This document shows, one piece after another, positions 1-10,110 of a DNA stretch of 64,000 nt. Source of the DNA: Neoarius graeffei (Eukaryota; Chordata; Actinopteri; Siluriformes; Ariidae); contig NC_083570.1 in the NCBI RefSeq assembly GCF_027579695.1, positions 12,934,551-12,998,550 on the forward strand. The letters run 5' to 3'. A program made the position numbers and the translations under genes. Every line of letters begins with the position of its first letter. Within the stretch, counting starts at the first letter, position 1. The notes under the pieces were generated by a model. It did not search any database, was not told where the DNA came from, and saw only the letters and a list, made by a program, of their open reading frames with translations.

Positions 1-372
1 GGCATGGTGGTGTAGTGGTTAGCACTGTCGCCTCACAGCAAGAAGGTCTGGGTTCGAGTCCTGTGGCCGGTGAGGGCCTTTCTGTGTGGAGTTTGCATGT
101 TCTCCCCGTGTCCGCGTGGGTTTCCTCCAGGTGCTCCGGTTTCCCCCACAGTCCAAAGACATGCAGGTTAGGTTAACTGGTGACTCTAAATTGACCGTAG
201 GTGTGAATGTGAGTGTGAATGGTTGTCTGTGTCTATGTGTCAGCCCTGTGATGACCTGGTGACTTGTCCAGGGTGTACCCCGCCTTTCGCCTGTGGTCAG
301 CTGAGATAGGCTCCAGCTTGCCTGCGACCCTGTAGAAGGATAAAGCGGCTAGAGATAATGAGATGAGATGAG
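1..372 (+). mobile_element. V-SINE (tRNA-derived, DANA/Mermaid type), copy 1
   Basis: A tRNA-derived head with an A-box-like tggtgtagtggttagc and a B-box-like ggttcgagtcc is followed by the conserved V-SINE core (ctgtgtggagtttgcatg to cagtccaaagacatg) and a 3' tail ending in repeated gatga. Related copies lie at 11739, 39093, 44319 and 51788. The head starts at the window edge, so the 5' target duplication cannot be seen. Short open frames inside these SINEs are not genes. Confidence 0.9.
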
Positions 373-486
373 GATCAGGAGCATTCGTTGCAGGCTGCAC
401 GCGAGCTGGCACATGCGCACTCATATGAGACCCAAATGGGACCCAAATCCAAGCACCTGGCCTGACCTGACCTTCAGCGATATCTA

Positions 487-686
487 CAGTGGGGCAAAAA
501 AGTATTTAATCAGCCACCAATTGTGCAAGTTTTCCCACTTAAAAAGATGAGAGAGGCCTGTAATTTTCATCATCGGTACACTTCAACTATGAGAGACAGA
601 ATGGGGGGAAAGAATCCAGGAAATCACATTGTAGGATTTTTAATGAATTAATTGGTAAATTCCTCGGTAAAATAAGTATTTGGTCA
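487..686 (+). repeat. Tc1 left terminal inverted repeat
   Basis: The first ~200 bp match the reverse complement of 1892-2091 with scattered mismatches, from cagtggggcaaaaaag through to aataagtatttggtca. Confidence 0.9.
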
Positions 687-801
687 CCTACAAACAAGCA
701 AGATTTCTGGCTCTCACAGACCTGTAACTTCTTCTTTAAGAGGCTCCTCTGTCCTCCATTCGTTACCTGTATTAATGGCACCTGTTTGAACTCGTTATCA
801 G

Positions 802-808
802 TATAAAA
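802..808 (+). promoter_or_regulatory. TATA box of the Tc1 transposase
   Basis: The TATAAAA lies about 45 bp before the transposase ATG, the usual spacing for a short 5' leader. Inferred from sequence and position only. Confidence 0.55.
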
Positions 809-852
809 GACACCTGTCCACAACCTCAAACAGTCACACTCCAAACTCCACT

Positions 853-1875
853 ATGGCCAAGACCAAAGAGCTGTCAAAGGACACCAGAAACAAAATTGTA
901 GACCTGCACCAGGCTGGGAAGACTGAATCTGCAATAGGTAAGCAGCTTGGTGTGAAGAAATCAACTGTGGGAGCAATTATTAGAAAATGGAAGACATACA
1001 AGACCACTGATAATCTCCCTCGATCTGGGGCTCCACGCAAGATCTCACCCCGTGGGGTCAAAATGATCACAAGAACGGTGAGCAAAAATCCCAGAACCAC
1101 ACGGGGGGACCTAGTGAATGACCTGCAGAGAGCTGGGACCAAAGTAACAAAGGCTACCGTCAGTAACACACTACGCCGCCAGGGACTCAAATCCTGCAGT
1201 GCCAGACGTGTCCCCCTGCTTAAGCCAGTACATGTCCAGGCCCGTCTGAAGTTTGCTAGAGAGCATTTGGATGATCCAGAAGAGGATTGGGAGAATGTCA
1301 TATGGTCAGACGAAACCAAAATAGAACTTTTTGGTAAAAACTCAACTTGTCATGTTTGGAGGAGAAATAATGCCGAGTTGCATCCAAAGAACACCATACC
1401 TACTGTGAAGCATGGGGGTGGAAACATCATGCTTTGGGGCTGTTTTTCTGCAAAGGGACCAGGACAACTGATCCGTGTAAAGGAAAGAATGAATGGGGCC
1501 ATGTATCGTGAGATTTTGAGTGAAAACCTCCTTCCATCAGCAAGGGCATTGAAGATGAAACGTGGCTGGGTCTTTCAGCATGACAATGATCCCAAACACC
1601 CCGCCCGGGCAATGAAGGAGTGGCTTCGTAAGAAGCATTTCAAGGTCCTGGAGTGGCCTAGCCAGTCTCCAGATCTCAACCCCATAGAAAATCTTTGGAG
1701 GGAGACGAAAGTCCGTGTTGCCCAGCGACAGCCCCAAAACATCACTGCTCTAGAGGAGATCTGCATGGAGGAATGGGCCAAAATACCAGCAACAGTGTGT
1801 GAAAACCTTGTGAAGACTTACAGAAAACGTTTGACCTCTGTCATTGCCAACAAAGGGTATATAACAAAGTATTGA
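853..1875 (+). CDS. Tc1-like transposase, intact
   Basis: This 340-codon frame encodes a DD34E transposase that would excise and reinsert the surrounding element. The N-terminal ~110 residues form the paired-type helix-turn-helix DNA-binding region. The catalytic triad is visible: D153 (in WSDETK), D244 (in QHDND) and E279 (in NPIENLW), with exactly 34 residues between the last two. The length is normal for Tc1 and no stop or frameshift is present. The start is the only ATG before the helix-turn-helix and lies just after the TATA box. Most Tc1 copies in fish are dead, so an open frame with all three catalytic residues marks a young copy. Activity is not shown. Confidence 0.95.
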   Translation: MAKTKELSKDTRNKIVDLHQAGKTESAIGKQLGVKKSTVGAIIRKWKTYKTTDNLPRSGAPRKISPRGVKMITRTVSKNPRTTRGDLVNDLQRAGTKVTKATVSNTLRRQGLKSCSARRVPLLKPVHVQARLKFAREHLDDPEEDWENVIWSDETKIELFGKNSTCHVWRRNNAELHPKNTIPTVKHGGGNIMLWGCFSAKGPGQLIRVKERMNGAMYREILSENLLPSARALKMKRGWVFQHDNDPKHPARAMKEWLRKKHFKVLEWPSQSPDLNPIENLWRETKVRVAQRQPQNITALEEICMEEWAKIPATVCENLVKTYRKRLTSVIANKGYITKY

Positions 1876-1891
1876 GATGAACTTTTGTTAT

Positions 1892-2091
1892 TGACCAAAT
1901 ACTTATTTTCCACCATAATTTGCAAATAAATTCTTTAAAAATCAGACAATGTGATTTTCTGGATTTTTTTTTCTCGTTTTGTCTCTCATAGTTGAAGTGT
2001 ACCTATGATGAAAATTACAGGCCTCTCTCATCTTTTTAAGTTGGAGAACTTGCACAATTGGTGACTGACTAAATACTTTTTTGCCCCACTG
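1892..2091 (-). repeat. Tc1 right terminal inverted repeat
   Basis: Inverted partner of 487-686; ends ttgccccactg and is followed by TA. Confidence 0.9.
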
Positions 2092-2093
2092 TA

Positions 2094-2669
2094 CCTGTAT
2101 GTGATTGACACGCCTCCAATATACACAAAAGAATCAATGAAAGCCTACAAGTCTCTTGATGCATACAAGTGTTAATTATTCAGTTGTTTTATCGAAATAC
2201 TCATTTATATTTGCTTTTTGTGCCTAATAATAAAAAGACATAAAGATTAAATGGGCACAATATAATCTTTGAAACCTAAGTTAATGTTGTTGCTTCACAC
2301 GCACACACCAAAGATATACAGTACAGTACTAAACTTAAGCAAGTTCTACATTTAGAATGCACAAGCAGTGTTTTAAATCCAGGCTATGCTATTTATCTTC
2401 AAATACAGATCATGAAAAGTTCGACCAATCTTTTAATGTCAAATATTTATACTGCAAAAAGTACATAAATTTGCCGTGAGTGCGTTTGCGGAAATTGTAC
2501 AATACTCATGTGTACTGCATACAAATCAGCTGTTCGTGCATTTTTACTCGACTTTTGGTTGATATCTAAGCAATGTCATAGCACAACAAATTATTTCTGA
2601 TGAGGAAATTTTATCTAACATCGTAATATTAAACTGCCAAACAAAATAATAAAAAATCATGTGTCTTAC
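2094..2669. other. No gene recognised
   Basis: AT-rich sequence with stops in all frames. It would lie in the intron downstream of the THAP exon remnant if that was once a minus-strand gene. Confidence 0.5.
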
Positions 2670-2845
2670 CAGATATAAAGTGTTGAAAGCAAACACGGTC
2701 ATTGTCAGTAGGTTCCCACTTGTCAGGCTTAATCGCTGTGATCCAAAGCTTTCGGCGAGCTTCAGGTTTTTTTGGAATACGGTAAAAGGTCTTGGGATCA
2801 TTCTTGTCAAATCTTCATGTGCAGCCAATAACACAACACTACCAT
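2670..2845 (-). pseudogene. THAP zinc-finger exon remnant
   Basis: Read on the minus strand this stretch encodes a recognisable THAP C2CH finger: CVIGC at the start, then DPKTFYRIPKKP, the conserved tryptophan in KLWITAI, and CFQHF supplying the last Cys and His. It ends at a canonical splice donor (G followed by gtaag at 2669-2665), as THAP first exons often do. It is broken: TGA at 2817-2815 follows IGCT, and the candidate ATG at 2845 is out of frame with the finger. THAP fingers occur in host transcription factors and in P-element-like transposases (THAP9), and either origin is possible. A TATA-like ttataaat lies about 35 bp upstream on the minus strand. Confidence 0.75.
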
Positions 2846-3692
2846 AATTAATTAATGACCCGATAACTCTGATTGGCCATTTATAAATAGCCTCTTGCCA
2901 ACCAAAACATCACGTGACCATTTTGTGATGTCACAGCGAACGCTCCCATAGGTGTTCTTTTAGGAATGAATGGTCAACCAAATGGCCATTCATCACAATA
3001 GGCACCACCAGCTCCTACTACTGGTGCTCTGTCTGCAGACAAGAGAACTCCTGTGTCCATCAAGGCGTGAGGGACGTATGCAGGCACATCGAAAGTAAGG
3101 GACATCGGGCCAAAGAACAGGCTCTTAACTCGGCCAGCAGTGTTGCACAATTTTATACTCCAGCAGCTTCTGTTGGAGGCATGAGTATACAAGAAGCCAA
3201 GGTACATAGCACATGAAAACCAAAAGGCTGGTGACAATGTTTGATGAATTGCATTTTCCTTGACGGAACTCTCTCCTCAATCATGGCTGTTAAAATGGCA
3301 GGCCTGGAACCACTGTGTTTCAAGTGGGAGCCCCCTACCCCCATACTGAAGGCCTCAAAATCTGCCACTAACACTTACAGCACACAACACCAATCATAAC
3401 TCCTCCTCCTCCACCCCCCTGTGCACTGCCACTGACATCCCTCACCAACACCACCCCTGCCCTTCCCGACAAAATCTCACTCTGAACTGACTTCAAAACT
3501 TGAGAGCCCTGACTCTGTTATGTCACGATTGTCTTCAGATGTAGATGAATGAGTTTTTTCAGCATGTGTCATGGTTGTGAGTTCAGGTGATTGTTACCTT
3601 GAAGCCCGGTTCATACTGATTATTGATATTTCTCCAAATCCTCCATGCGTCTCACCATCAGTACTTTAGCTTCTTTCTGTGTTCTGTTTAGT
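2846..3692. other. Unassigned sequence
   Basis: The near end holds cacgtg and a TATA-like stretch upstream of the THAP remnant. Overlapping minus-strand open frames of 73-87 codons (3374-3153, 3237-2974) resemble nothing I recognise. The remainder is C-rich low-complexity sequence around 3400-3480. Confidence 0.4.
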
Positions 3693-4306
3693 TTAATGAA
3701 TATTTTGCAGTTTGTAGTCTGAATTTTTCATTTTTATTAGGTAGCATGCTTTTCTGGCGATGTCAGCATTGATCTTCTTTAGGTGCTCATTGATGAAAAC
3801 ATTTGTCCCTTTAAGTTTCTTCCCTTGTTTTAGGAGTGCAATTTTGTGTTTTCTGTTCACAAATCTCATAATTTTAGCTGGTTTGTTGCTGGCATTTCTC
3901 CTGGGTAGAGGGTGGAAAGCTTCAGTATTGTTACAGTCCAGTTCGATCCGTTCAGACTGTAAGAAGGCCACCACCTGTTGCTCAGTGGAGCTCACATCCA
4001 GCTCACTGGACTCCCACTCGCTGTCTGTGGTCACTGCCCTCGCATATGACCGGGGTTTAACCTGGAGCCCAGTGATGACAACATCGTTTATCCTAGTATA
4101 TTGTTCCAGGTCTGCGACCCGACTCTCCAGGAAGGCGATTTGCTTTTCCTTCTCAGCATTCTGGATATGCAGAGCTTTCACCTCCTCGACCAGTGCCAGG
4201 ATAGTTTTCTGCTCTAGCCTCACAGCAGAAACTTCTACAACAAATTCAAACGATTTTTTTAAATGTCGTCAGCTTCCTCTGCAGATGGTGTTTTTTTCAG
4301 ACCCAT
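3693..4306 (-). pseudogene. LINE ORF1-like protein remnant (coiled coil plus RNA-binding-type core)
   Basis: The minus-strand frame has an N-terminal heptad-rich coiled coil (LVEEVKALHIQNAEKEKQ onward), the L1-ORF1-style transition LEQYTRINDVVITGL, and a basic C-terminal region (KIMRFVNRKHKIALL). This architecture is typical of ORF1 of L1-type and related LINEs, where ORF1p coats the RNA. The first ATG (4306) starts MGLKKTPSAEEADDI and then runs out of frame in an A-homopolymer near 4258; the remainder continues in another frame. The frame simply stops at 3693 without an ORF2 following. Assignment to a particular LINE clade is uncertain. Confidence 0.6.
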
Positions 4307-4571
4307 AGTGTCCGGTATCGTTTTCCTTTTTGTTTGTTTTGTTTATCGGCGCCAGCTGATAACATAGTCAGCTGCGCGGCCGGTCAGCTGTTATCTCGCG
4401 GCTAGTTAGCTAGCTAGCTAACCAGTATGCAACCAGCTCCACTCCCGTTCTTTGTCGGTATAAGTTCAACGCTGAAAGGTGGAAGTTATGGAAGTATAAG
4501 AATCCTTCCCATTGTGTCTTTTAATTCGCCTTGTGCATTTAAATTGTAATTTTTTTTAATTAATAAGTGTT

Positions 4572-4768
4572 AAAACCCCATGGCTTTGGCCAGATCCGGC
4601 ACTGTAATAAATGTGGCTCACCCAATCCCTACACAATTTTTCAGATTCTTCAGCGGAAAGATTGTCTCCTTTAAAAACATTATATCAAATTTTTTATATT
4701 TTAAAATTGCTAATATCGGTTTCCTCTTACATGGATATCCCAGGCCCTTCACATTCCTGCACAAATTG
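4572..4768 (-). pseudogene. L1-type LINE ORF2 endonuclease N-terminal fragment
   Basis: The minus strand reads NVKGLGYPCKRKPILAIL and then FDIMFLKETIFP, matching the start of the apurinic endonuclease of L1/Tx1 LINEs (WNVRGL...KR..IL.....DI.FLQET). Only about 60 residues are recognisable before stops appear; the expected initial tryptophan region is lost. It lies upstream of the ORF1 remnant on the same strand, the reverse of normal LINE order, so the two pieces are probably from different insertions or a rearrangement. Confidence 0.6.
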
Positions 4769-5172
4769 TCAAATATAGCAGTCATAAACAAAAATTAGAA
4801 ATATGTCCATGAGAAACAGCCACTCCTTAACTATATGCTTATAATACCTAACCCTGTTCGTCCCTTCAACCTAAAAAAACAAACTCGCCAGTAACACACA
4901 ACAATATGTGAACCCCTTTAACAGAACCCAACTGACGGTCCATGAGCGTCAACTGACAAGTGACTCACCCCACTTCGACCGAGAGCATCATTATCACTAC
5001 ATGTAAATCAGCCAAAGCAATTTCACCGTGTAAAGACTGTCTCTATAACTTCTTATACACAGTAACTTCAGGATTATTTTAACGATGCTAGTCGAAGCCT
5101 CAGCTCAGGCAGTCATCTCCGCCAACCCCGTCATGTGACTCCTTTCTACCCACTTTCTAAGTATTTTCATAG
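4769..5172. other. No gene recognised
   Basis: AT-rich sequence with short open frames only. The last five bases before the next element (atcac, 5173-5177) are its target-site duplication. Confidence 0.5.
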
Positions 5173-5177
5173 ATCAC

Positions 5178-5488
5178 TGTAGGACTCCCTATGTGTGGGT
5201 GGAGCACAGAGGACGGCAGAACAGAGATCAGGTTTATAATTTGGCTTTATTGCCACACTTTTCAGTCTAACAATAATCACTCGCACAGACAGACACACAC
5301 AACCGGCGTCTGGTTCAGGGATGAGAGCCCCTTCCTCTCTCGCTCTCCCTCCTGATATAGGGCACGGTCACTGGGAAGACACACAAACACAGGTTAATTG
5401 CTCTCAGGTGTCGCGATTCTGCCACTTACCTTCCCTGACTCCGCCCTCCTGTCACAGACCGGCGCTTGACCACGCCCCCGCTGCCACA
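5178..5488 (-). repeat. Gmr1-like element, 3' LTR
   Basis: On the plus strand it begins tgtaggactcc and ends cgctgccaca; the same ends bound 9798-10110. The minus-strand purine-rich tract gggcggtggggg lies immediately inside it, as expected for plus-strand priming. Confidence 0.93.
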
Positions 5489-6872
5489 TACCCCCACCGC
5501 CCGACTCAGGCCGGGCGGCTGTCCGGCCTGCAGCCGACTTCCCCCCCCCCCTTGACGGGAGAGGAAGTCCGCCACGACCATCTGCACCCCCGGCCTGTGG
5601 ACCACCTTGAAATTAAAGGGTTGGAGCGCCAGATACCAACGGGTGATCCGCGCGTTGGCATCTTTCATGCGGTGGAGCCACTGGAGGGGCGCGTGGTCCG
5701 AACAGAGGGTGAAAGGGTGCCCCAGCAGGTAGTACCGGAGGGCGAGAACCGCCCACTTGATGGCCAGACACTCTCTATGGTGCTGTAGCGCCCCTCACGC
5801 ACCGACAGCTTCCTGCTGATATACAGGACAGGGCGGTCCTCCCCCTCCACCTCCTGGGACAAAACCGCCCCCAGCCCTCTGTCCGACGCATCGGTCTGCA
5901 ACATAAAGGGGAGAGAAAAGTCAGGGGAGTGTAGAAGTGGCCCCCCACACAGTGCAGCCTTTACCTCTGAGAAAGCCCGCTGGCACTGCTCCATCCACTG
6001 GACCGGATCTGGTGCCCCTTTTTAGTGAGATCAGTCAGCGGGCTGGTGACGTCCGAATAATTAGGTATAAACCTACGATAATAGCCAGCCAGCCCCAGGA
6101 ACTGTCTCACCCCCTTTTTGGTCTTGGGCCTCGGGCAGGCCGCAATTGCTGCCGTCTTATTAATTTGGGGACGCACCTGCCCGTTGCCCAAGTGGAAGCC
6201 CAGATACCATACTTCCACCCGCCCAATCGCACACTTCTTTGGGTTGGCTGTGAGCCCTGCTCGCCTCAGCGACCTAAGGACGGCCCTCAGGTGTTCGAGG
6301 TGCCACTGCCAGTCATTGCTATAGATGATTATGTCATCTAAATACGCTGCCGCATACGTGGCGTGAGGGCGGAGGACTCTGTCCATCAGCCGCTGAAACG
6401 TCGCAGGCGCCCCAAACAGCCCAAACGGAAGGGTGACGAATTGGTGTAAACCAAACGGTGTAGAAAAGGCCGTTTTTTCTCGGGATAGTGGAGTCAAGGG
6501 GATCTGCCAATATCCCTTCGTCAAATCCAGTGTCGAATAAAAGCGAGCAGTGCCGAGTCGATCGAGCAACTCATCAATACGAGGCATTGGGTACGCGTCG
6601 AATTTAGACACCGCGTTGACTTTTCTATAGTCCACACAGAACCGGACCGACCCGTCGGCCTTGGGTACCAAGACCACCGGGCTGCTCCAGTCACTGTGGG
6701 ACTCCTCGACGATGCCTATTTCGAGCATGGTCTGAAGTTCTTCCCGAACCACCTTTTTTTTGTGTTCAGGTAGCCTGTAAGGGTGGCTGTGCACTGCTAC
6801 CCCCGGGGGCGTCTCTATGTGGTGCTCTATGAGGTTAGTGCAACCGGGCAGGGGCGAGAACACATCCGAAAA
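5489..6872 (-). pseudogene. Gmr1-like pol: reverse transcriptase and RNase H
   Basis: This is the C-terminal part of pol, which copies the element RNA into DNA. The RT shows FCVDYRKVNA, STLDLTKGYWQ and the catalytic YLDD (in AAYLDDIIIYS), then the tether region GLAGYYRRFIPNY. RNase H follows with LQTDASDRGLGAVLSQ. Damage: a TAG at 6875-6873 separates RT from integrase, a small deletion near 6018 shifts the frame between tether and RNase H, and another near 5775 shifts it within RNase H. The final piece (VHRPGVQMVVADFLSRQ) is a typical gypsy pol ending. Not functional as it stands. Confidence 0.92.
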
Positions 6873-8135
6873 CTAGGTCTGCAACTGGGCGACCTCCGTG
6901 AGTTGGGTCGGGGAGAGGTGGTCTCCACAGGGGACCGGAGAGGTACGTGATGCCAATGTTCCTTTTTGAACCTCCGGCCCCAGCTCCGCCTTCTCCGGAA
7001 CTACCGACACCAACGCCACGGGGACCTCCTCGTTCCAGAGTTTAAGCAGATTGAGGTGGTAAATCTGTAGCGCCCCACCCCTGTCCATTCGCCTCACCTC
7101 ATAGTCGACATCCCCGACTCGCCGTGTGATCTCAAAGGGTCCTTGCCACTTGGCGATCAATTTGGAGCTCAACGTGGGCAACAGTACGAGTACCTTATCT
7201 CCCGGAGTGAACTCTCTAAGGCGCGTACCCTTGTTGTACAGGCGGGCTTGCCATTCCTGGGTCTGCCGCAAATTCTCCTGAGTTAGGTGGGTGAGCGTGT
7301 GGAGTTTTGCGCGCAGGTCCATAACGTACTGAATTTCGTTCTTACTTTGTGAAGGTCCCTCCTCCCAATTTTCCCGCAGCATGTCCAGGATGCCACGCAG
7401 CTTATGCCCATATAATAATTCAAATGGGGAGAACCCCGTGGAGGCTTGGGGGACCTCTCGCACTGAGAACAGCAAGGGTTCGAGCCACTTATCCCAATTA
7501 TGTGCGTCCTCACTTACGAATTTCTTAATAATATTCTTGAGGGTGCGGTTGAATCGTTCGACTAAAACATCCGTTTGTGGGTGATACACGCTGGTGCGGA
7601 TCGGCTTAATCCCCAATAACCCATACAGTTCGCGCAGTGTTCGTGACATAAACGTAGTGCCTTGATCAGTCAGAATCTCTTTCGGGATTCCAACTCGGGA
7701 GATGACGCGGAAGAGTGCCTCTGCAATACTGCGTGCTGAGATATTGCGCAGAGGCACGGCTTCCGGGTATCGCATTGCATAGTCCACCAGAACTAATATA
7801 AAGCGGTACCCTCATGCTGACCGATCTAATGGCCCGACGAGATCCATCCCAATTCTCTCAAACGGGGTCTCGATTAACGGTAGAGGGCACAAAGGCGCTT
7901 TTGGAATGGCCACTGGGTTTACTAACTGGCATTCGCGGCATGCCGTACACCACCTACGGACATCGCCGCGAATCCCCGGCCAATAGAATCGGGCCGTTAT
8001 TCGGGCTAGTGTTTTATCCTGCCCTAAGTGTCCAGCCATGGGATTAAAATGAGCCGCCTGGAATACCAATTCCCGGCGGCTTTTCAGAATTAAAAGCTGC
8101 GTGACTCGCTCTTTAGTTTGAGTGTCCTGCGTCAC
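6873..8135 (-). pseudogene. Gmr1-like pol: integrase, upstream of RT
   Basis: The segment contains the HHCC zinc-binding domain (H...H, then CTACREC), the catalytic core with D in MDLVGPL, D in LTDQGTTF and E in VERFNRTLK, and a C-terminal GPY/F-type module (AKWQGPFEITRRVG). This enzyme would insert the cDNA into the genome. It is in frame with gag-protease before it and RT after it, interrupted by TGA at 8138-8136 and TGA at 7814-7812. The second sits where CGA would fit, consistent with CpG decay. Its place before RT defines the Gmr1-like arrangement. Confidence 0.92.
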
Positions 8136-9776
8136 TCAGTATAATCTATCCTTCATAATCGCGAAGTAGGGGAAGGACGGGGTGGCGTTCGGCTGGAGCA
8201 TTTGACCATCGATTACTCTCACTTGGTCAAATGCATGCCGCAGAGTCTCGTCTCGCGACTGCTCTAATGGGAAATCCGCGAGGGATTCCCCAATAGAGAG
8301 AGGAGGAGCCGGCGGCTCCTCACTCTGACGCGGAGATGACGTAGACGGCTCTGTGACAGCTGCTCCCGCCAAAGCGACACCGGGACCTCCCCCTGTCAAA
8401 TGGCAGGACCCACTCTTGACTAGGCGTGTCATTAAACCCTGAAATCCCGGCCAATCAGTCCCCAAAATTAACGAGTGGGTAAGGCGAGGATTAACCGCCG
8501 CCTTCACTATAAATTTTTCCCCTCTGAAAATAATGTGGACCGACACCAAAGGGTAGCTGTGAACATCCCCGTGCACACACAACACCTTCACCCCTTGTGC
8601 TCCCCCCAATGCCTCGTTTTGAACCAGGCTTTGGTGAATTGAGGTCTGATTACAACCAGAATCCACCAACGCCTGATATGTAGCCCCTTGGATACTCACC
8701 GGTATGCGATACGCTCTGGCCCGATCGAGGGCGGCCTCTGGCGCGTCGGGGATCCGAACCACCGCGCCCACTTCCATTGCTGTGCACTGCTGTTGAAGGT
8801 GGCCCGGCTCCCCGCAGCGCCAGTAAACCGGCCCGGGCTTTCCCTCTGCACCAGTGATCTGGGGCTCACTCACCTGAGGTGGGGGAGAGACAGACACAGA
8901 AGGGAGAAACGGGAGGGCACTGCGGGTGCGGCGGGCCGGCTGGGGTGGTGCTGGCCCCCGCCTCCGCGGTGGGGGAATGGGGCGAGGACGGGACACAGGA
9001 GGAGAGGGAGAGAGAGAGAGAGAAGAGGAGAGAAGAGATGATGCCATCTGCTGTCCTGCCGCCGGGACAGCCGCCAGATGATCCTCTGCCAGCTTGACTG
9101 CCTGATCCAGTGACGCCGGGCGGTGGCACTGGATCCATTCCACGGTTCCGGCTGGTAAGCGGGCGATGAACTGTTCCAGTACCACCTGGTCGACGATTCC
9201 CTCGACGTCGCGATTGTTGGCCCTCAGCCACCGCCAGCAGGCGTCCCGGAGCTGCTGGCCGAACGCGAACGGCCGGCCGACTTCCTCCAGTCGCAGCGCG
9301 CGGAAGCGCTGGCGCTGTTGCTCCGGTGTGCGCCCCACGCGCTGGAGGACGGCCCGGCGGAGGTCCGCGTAGGCCAGCCGGCGGTCAGCAGGGAGCTGTA
9401 GCGCGGCCAGCTGTGCCTCTCCCGTGAGCAGGGGGAGGAGGCACGCCGCGCGCTGCTCCATCGGCCACCCCGAGGCTTCGGCGACCTGTTCAAACAACGT
9501 GATGAACGCCTCGGGGTCGTCCTGCGGGCCCATCTTGGTGACAAAGAGGGGAGACGGGCCCGCGGCCGGAGCGCTGGTGGACCCCGCCAACGCGAGGAGA
9601 TGCCGGAACGCCTCGCGATCTTCCTGCTGGGCCAGCACCAGGGCTTCGAAGCGCCACTCCTGCTCCTTTCGGAGCGTGACAAGTGCCTGGTGCTGGCTTT
9701 GCTGAGCCGTGGCGAGGGTGTGGACCAGATCGGCGAACGGGGAGGATTCCATGGGGCTGCTGGTTTGGTGCTCCAT
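8136..9776 (-). pseudogene. Gmr1-like gag and protease
   Basis: The likely start is the ATG at 9776, directly after the primer-binding site; an upstream ATG at 9827 lies in the LTR. The N-terminal ~250 residues are a gag capsid-like region (MGPQDDPEAFITLFEQVAEA onward). A CCHC knuckle follows, but its first cysteine is replaced (YWRCGEPGHLQQQC has Tyr where Cys is expected). An aspartic protease with VDSGCNQTS and LILGTDW completes the frame. The frame is open for 546 codons and ends at TGA in a position followed in frame by integrase, so it was probably once a single gag-pol frame. Confidence 0.85.
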
Positions 9777-9778
9777 TG

Positions 9779-9796
9779 TCCCGGGTTTCGGCACCA
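9779..9796 (-). other. Primer-binding site, tRNA-Phe type
   Basis: On the plus strand these 18 bases read tcccgggtttcggcacca, identical to the 3' acceptor end of vertebrate tRNA-Phe including CCA. The site directly abuts the 5' LTR at 9798 with one base between. Confidence 0.85.
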
Positions 9797-9797
9797 C

Positions 9798-10110
9798 TGT
9801 AGGACTCCCTATGTGTGGGTGGAGCACAGAGGATGGCAGGACAGAGATCAGGTTTATAATTTGGCTTTATTGCCACACTTTTCAGTCTAACAATAATCAC
9901 TCGCACAGACACACACACACACAACCGGCGTCTGGTTCAGGGATGAGAGCCCCTTCCTCTCTCGCTCTCCCTCCTGATATAGGGCGCGGTCACTGGGAAG
10001 ACACACAAACACAGGTTAATTGCTCTCAGGTGTCGCGATTCTGCCACTTACCTTCCCTGACTCCGCCCTCCTGTCATAGACCGGCACTTGACCATGCCCC
10101 CGCTGCCACA
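9798..10110 (-). repeat. Gmr1-like element, 5' LTR
   Basis: Partner of 5178-5488, 313 bp, same TG...CA ends; followed by the target duplication atcac. Confidence 0.93.

Larger units (their letters stand above)
487..2091 (+). mobile_element. Complete Tc1-like DNA transposon
   Basis: The element is 1605 bp, flanked by TA on both sides (485-486 and 2092-2093), with terminal inverted repeats of about 200 bp starting cagtggggcaaaaaag. It contains one uninterrupted transposase. Tc1 elements move by cut-and-paste into TA. All structural parts are present: both ends, TATA box, ORF and polyadenylation signal (aataaa at 1925). Close Tc1 lineages are shared among teleosts and lampreys by horizontal transfer; whether this copy belongs to such a lineage needs a search. 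Confidence 0.95.
5178..10110 (-). mobile_element. Ty3/gypsy retrotransposon with Gmr1-type domain order
   Basis: This 4.93-kb element has two ~312-bp LTRs (TG...CA), a 5-bp target duplication atcac (5173-5177 and 10111-10115), a primer site complementary to tRNA-Phe, and a purine tract next to the 3' LTR. On the minus strand the order is gag, protease, integrase, reverse transcriptase, RNase H. Integrase before reverse transcriptase is the order of Ty1/copia, known within Ty3/gypsy from the deuterostome Gmr1 group. The LTRs differ at fewer than ten sites by eye, so insertion was fairly recent, yet the coding frame carries three stops and two frameshifts. Confidence 0.93.

Noticed and set aside
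1..75. tRNA gene candidate from A- and B-box sequences
   Set aside because: The cloverleaf is part of a V-SINE head repeated at least five times in the window; it continues into the SINE core.
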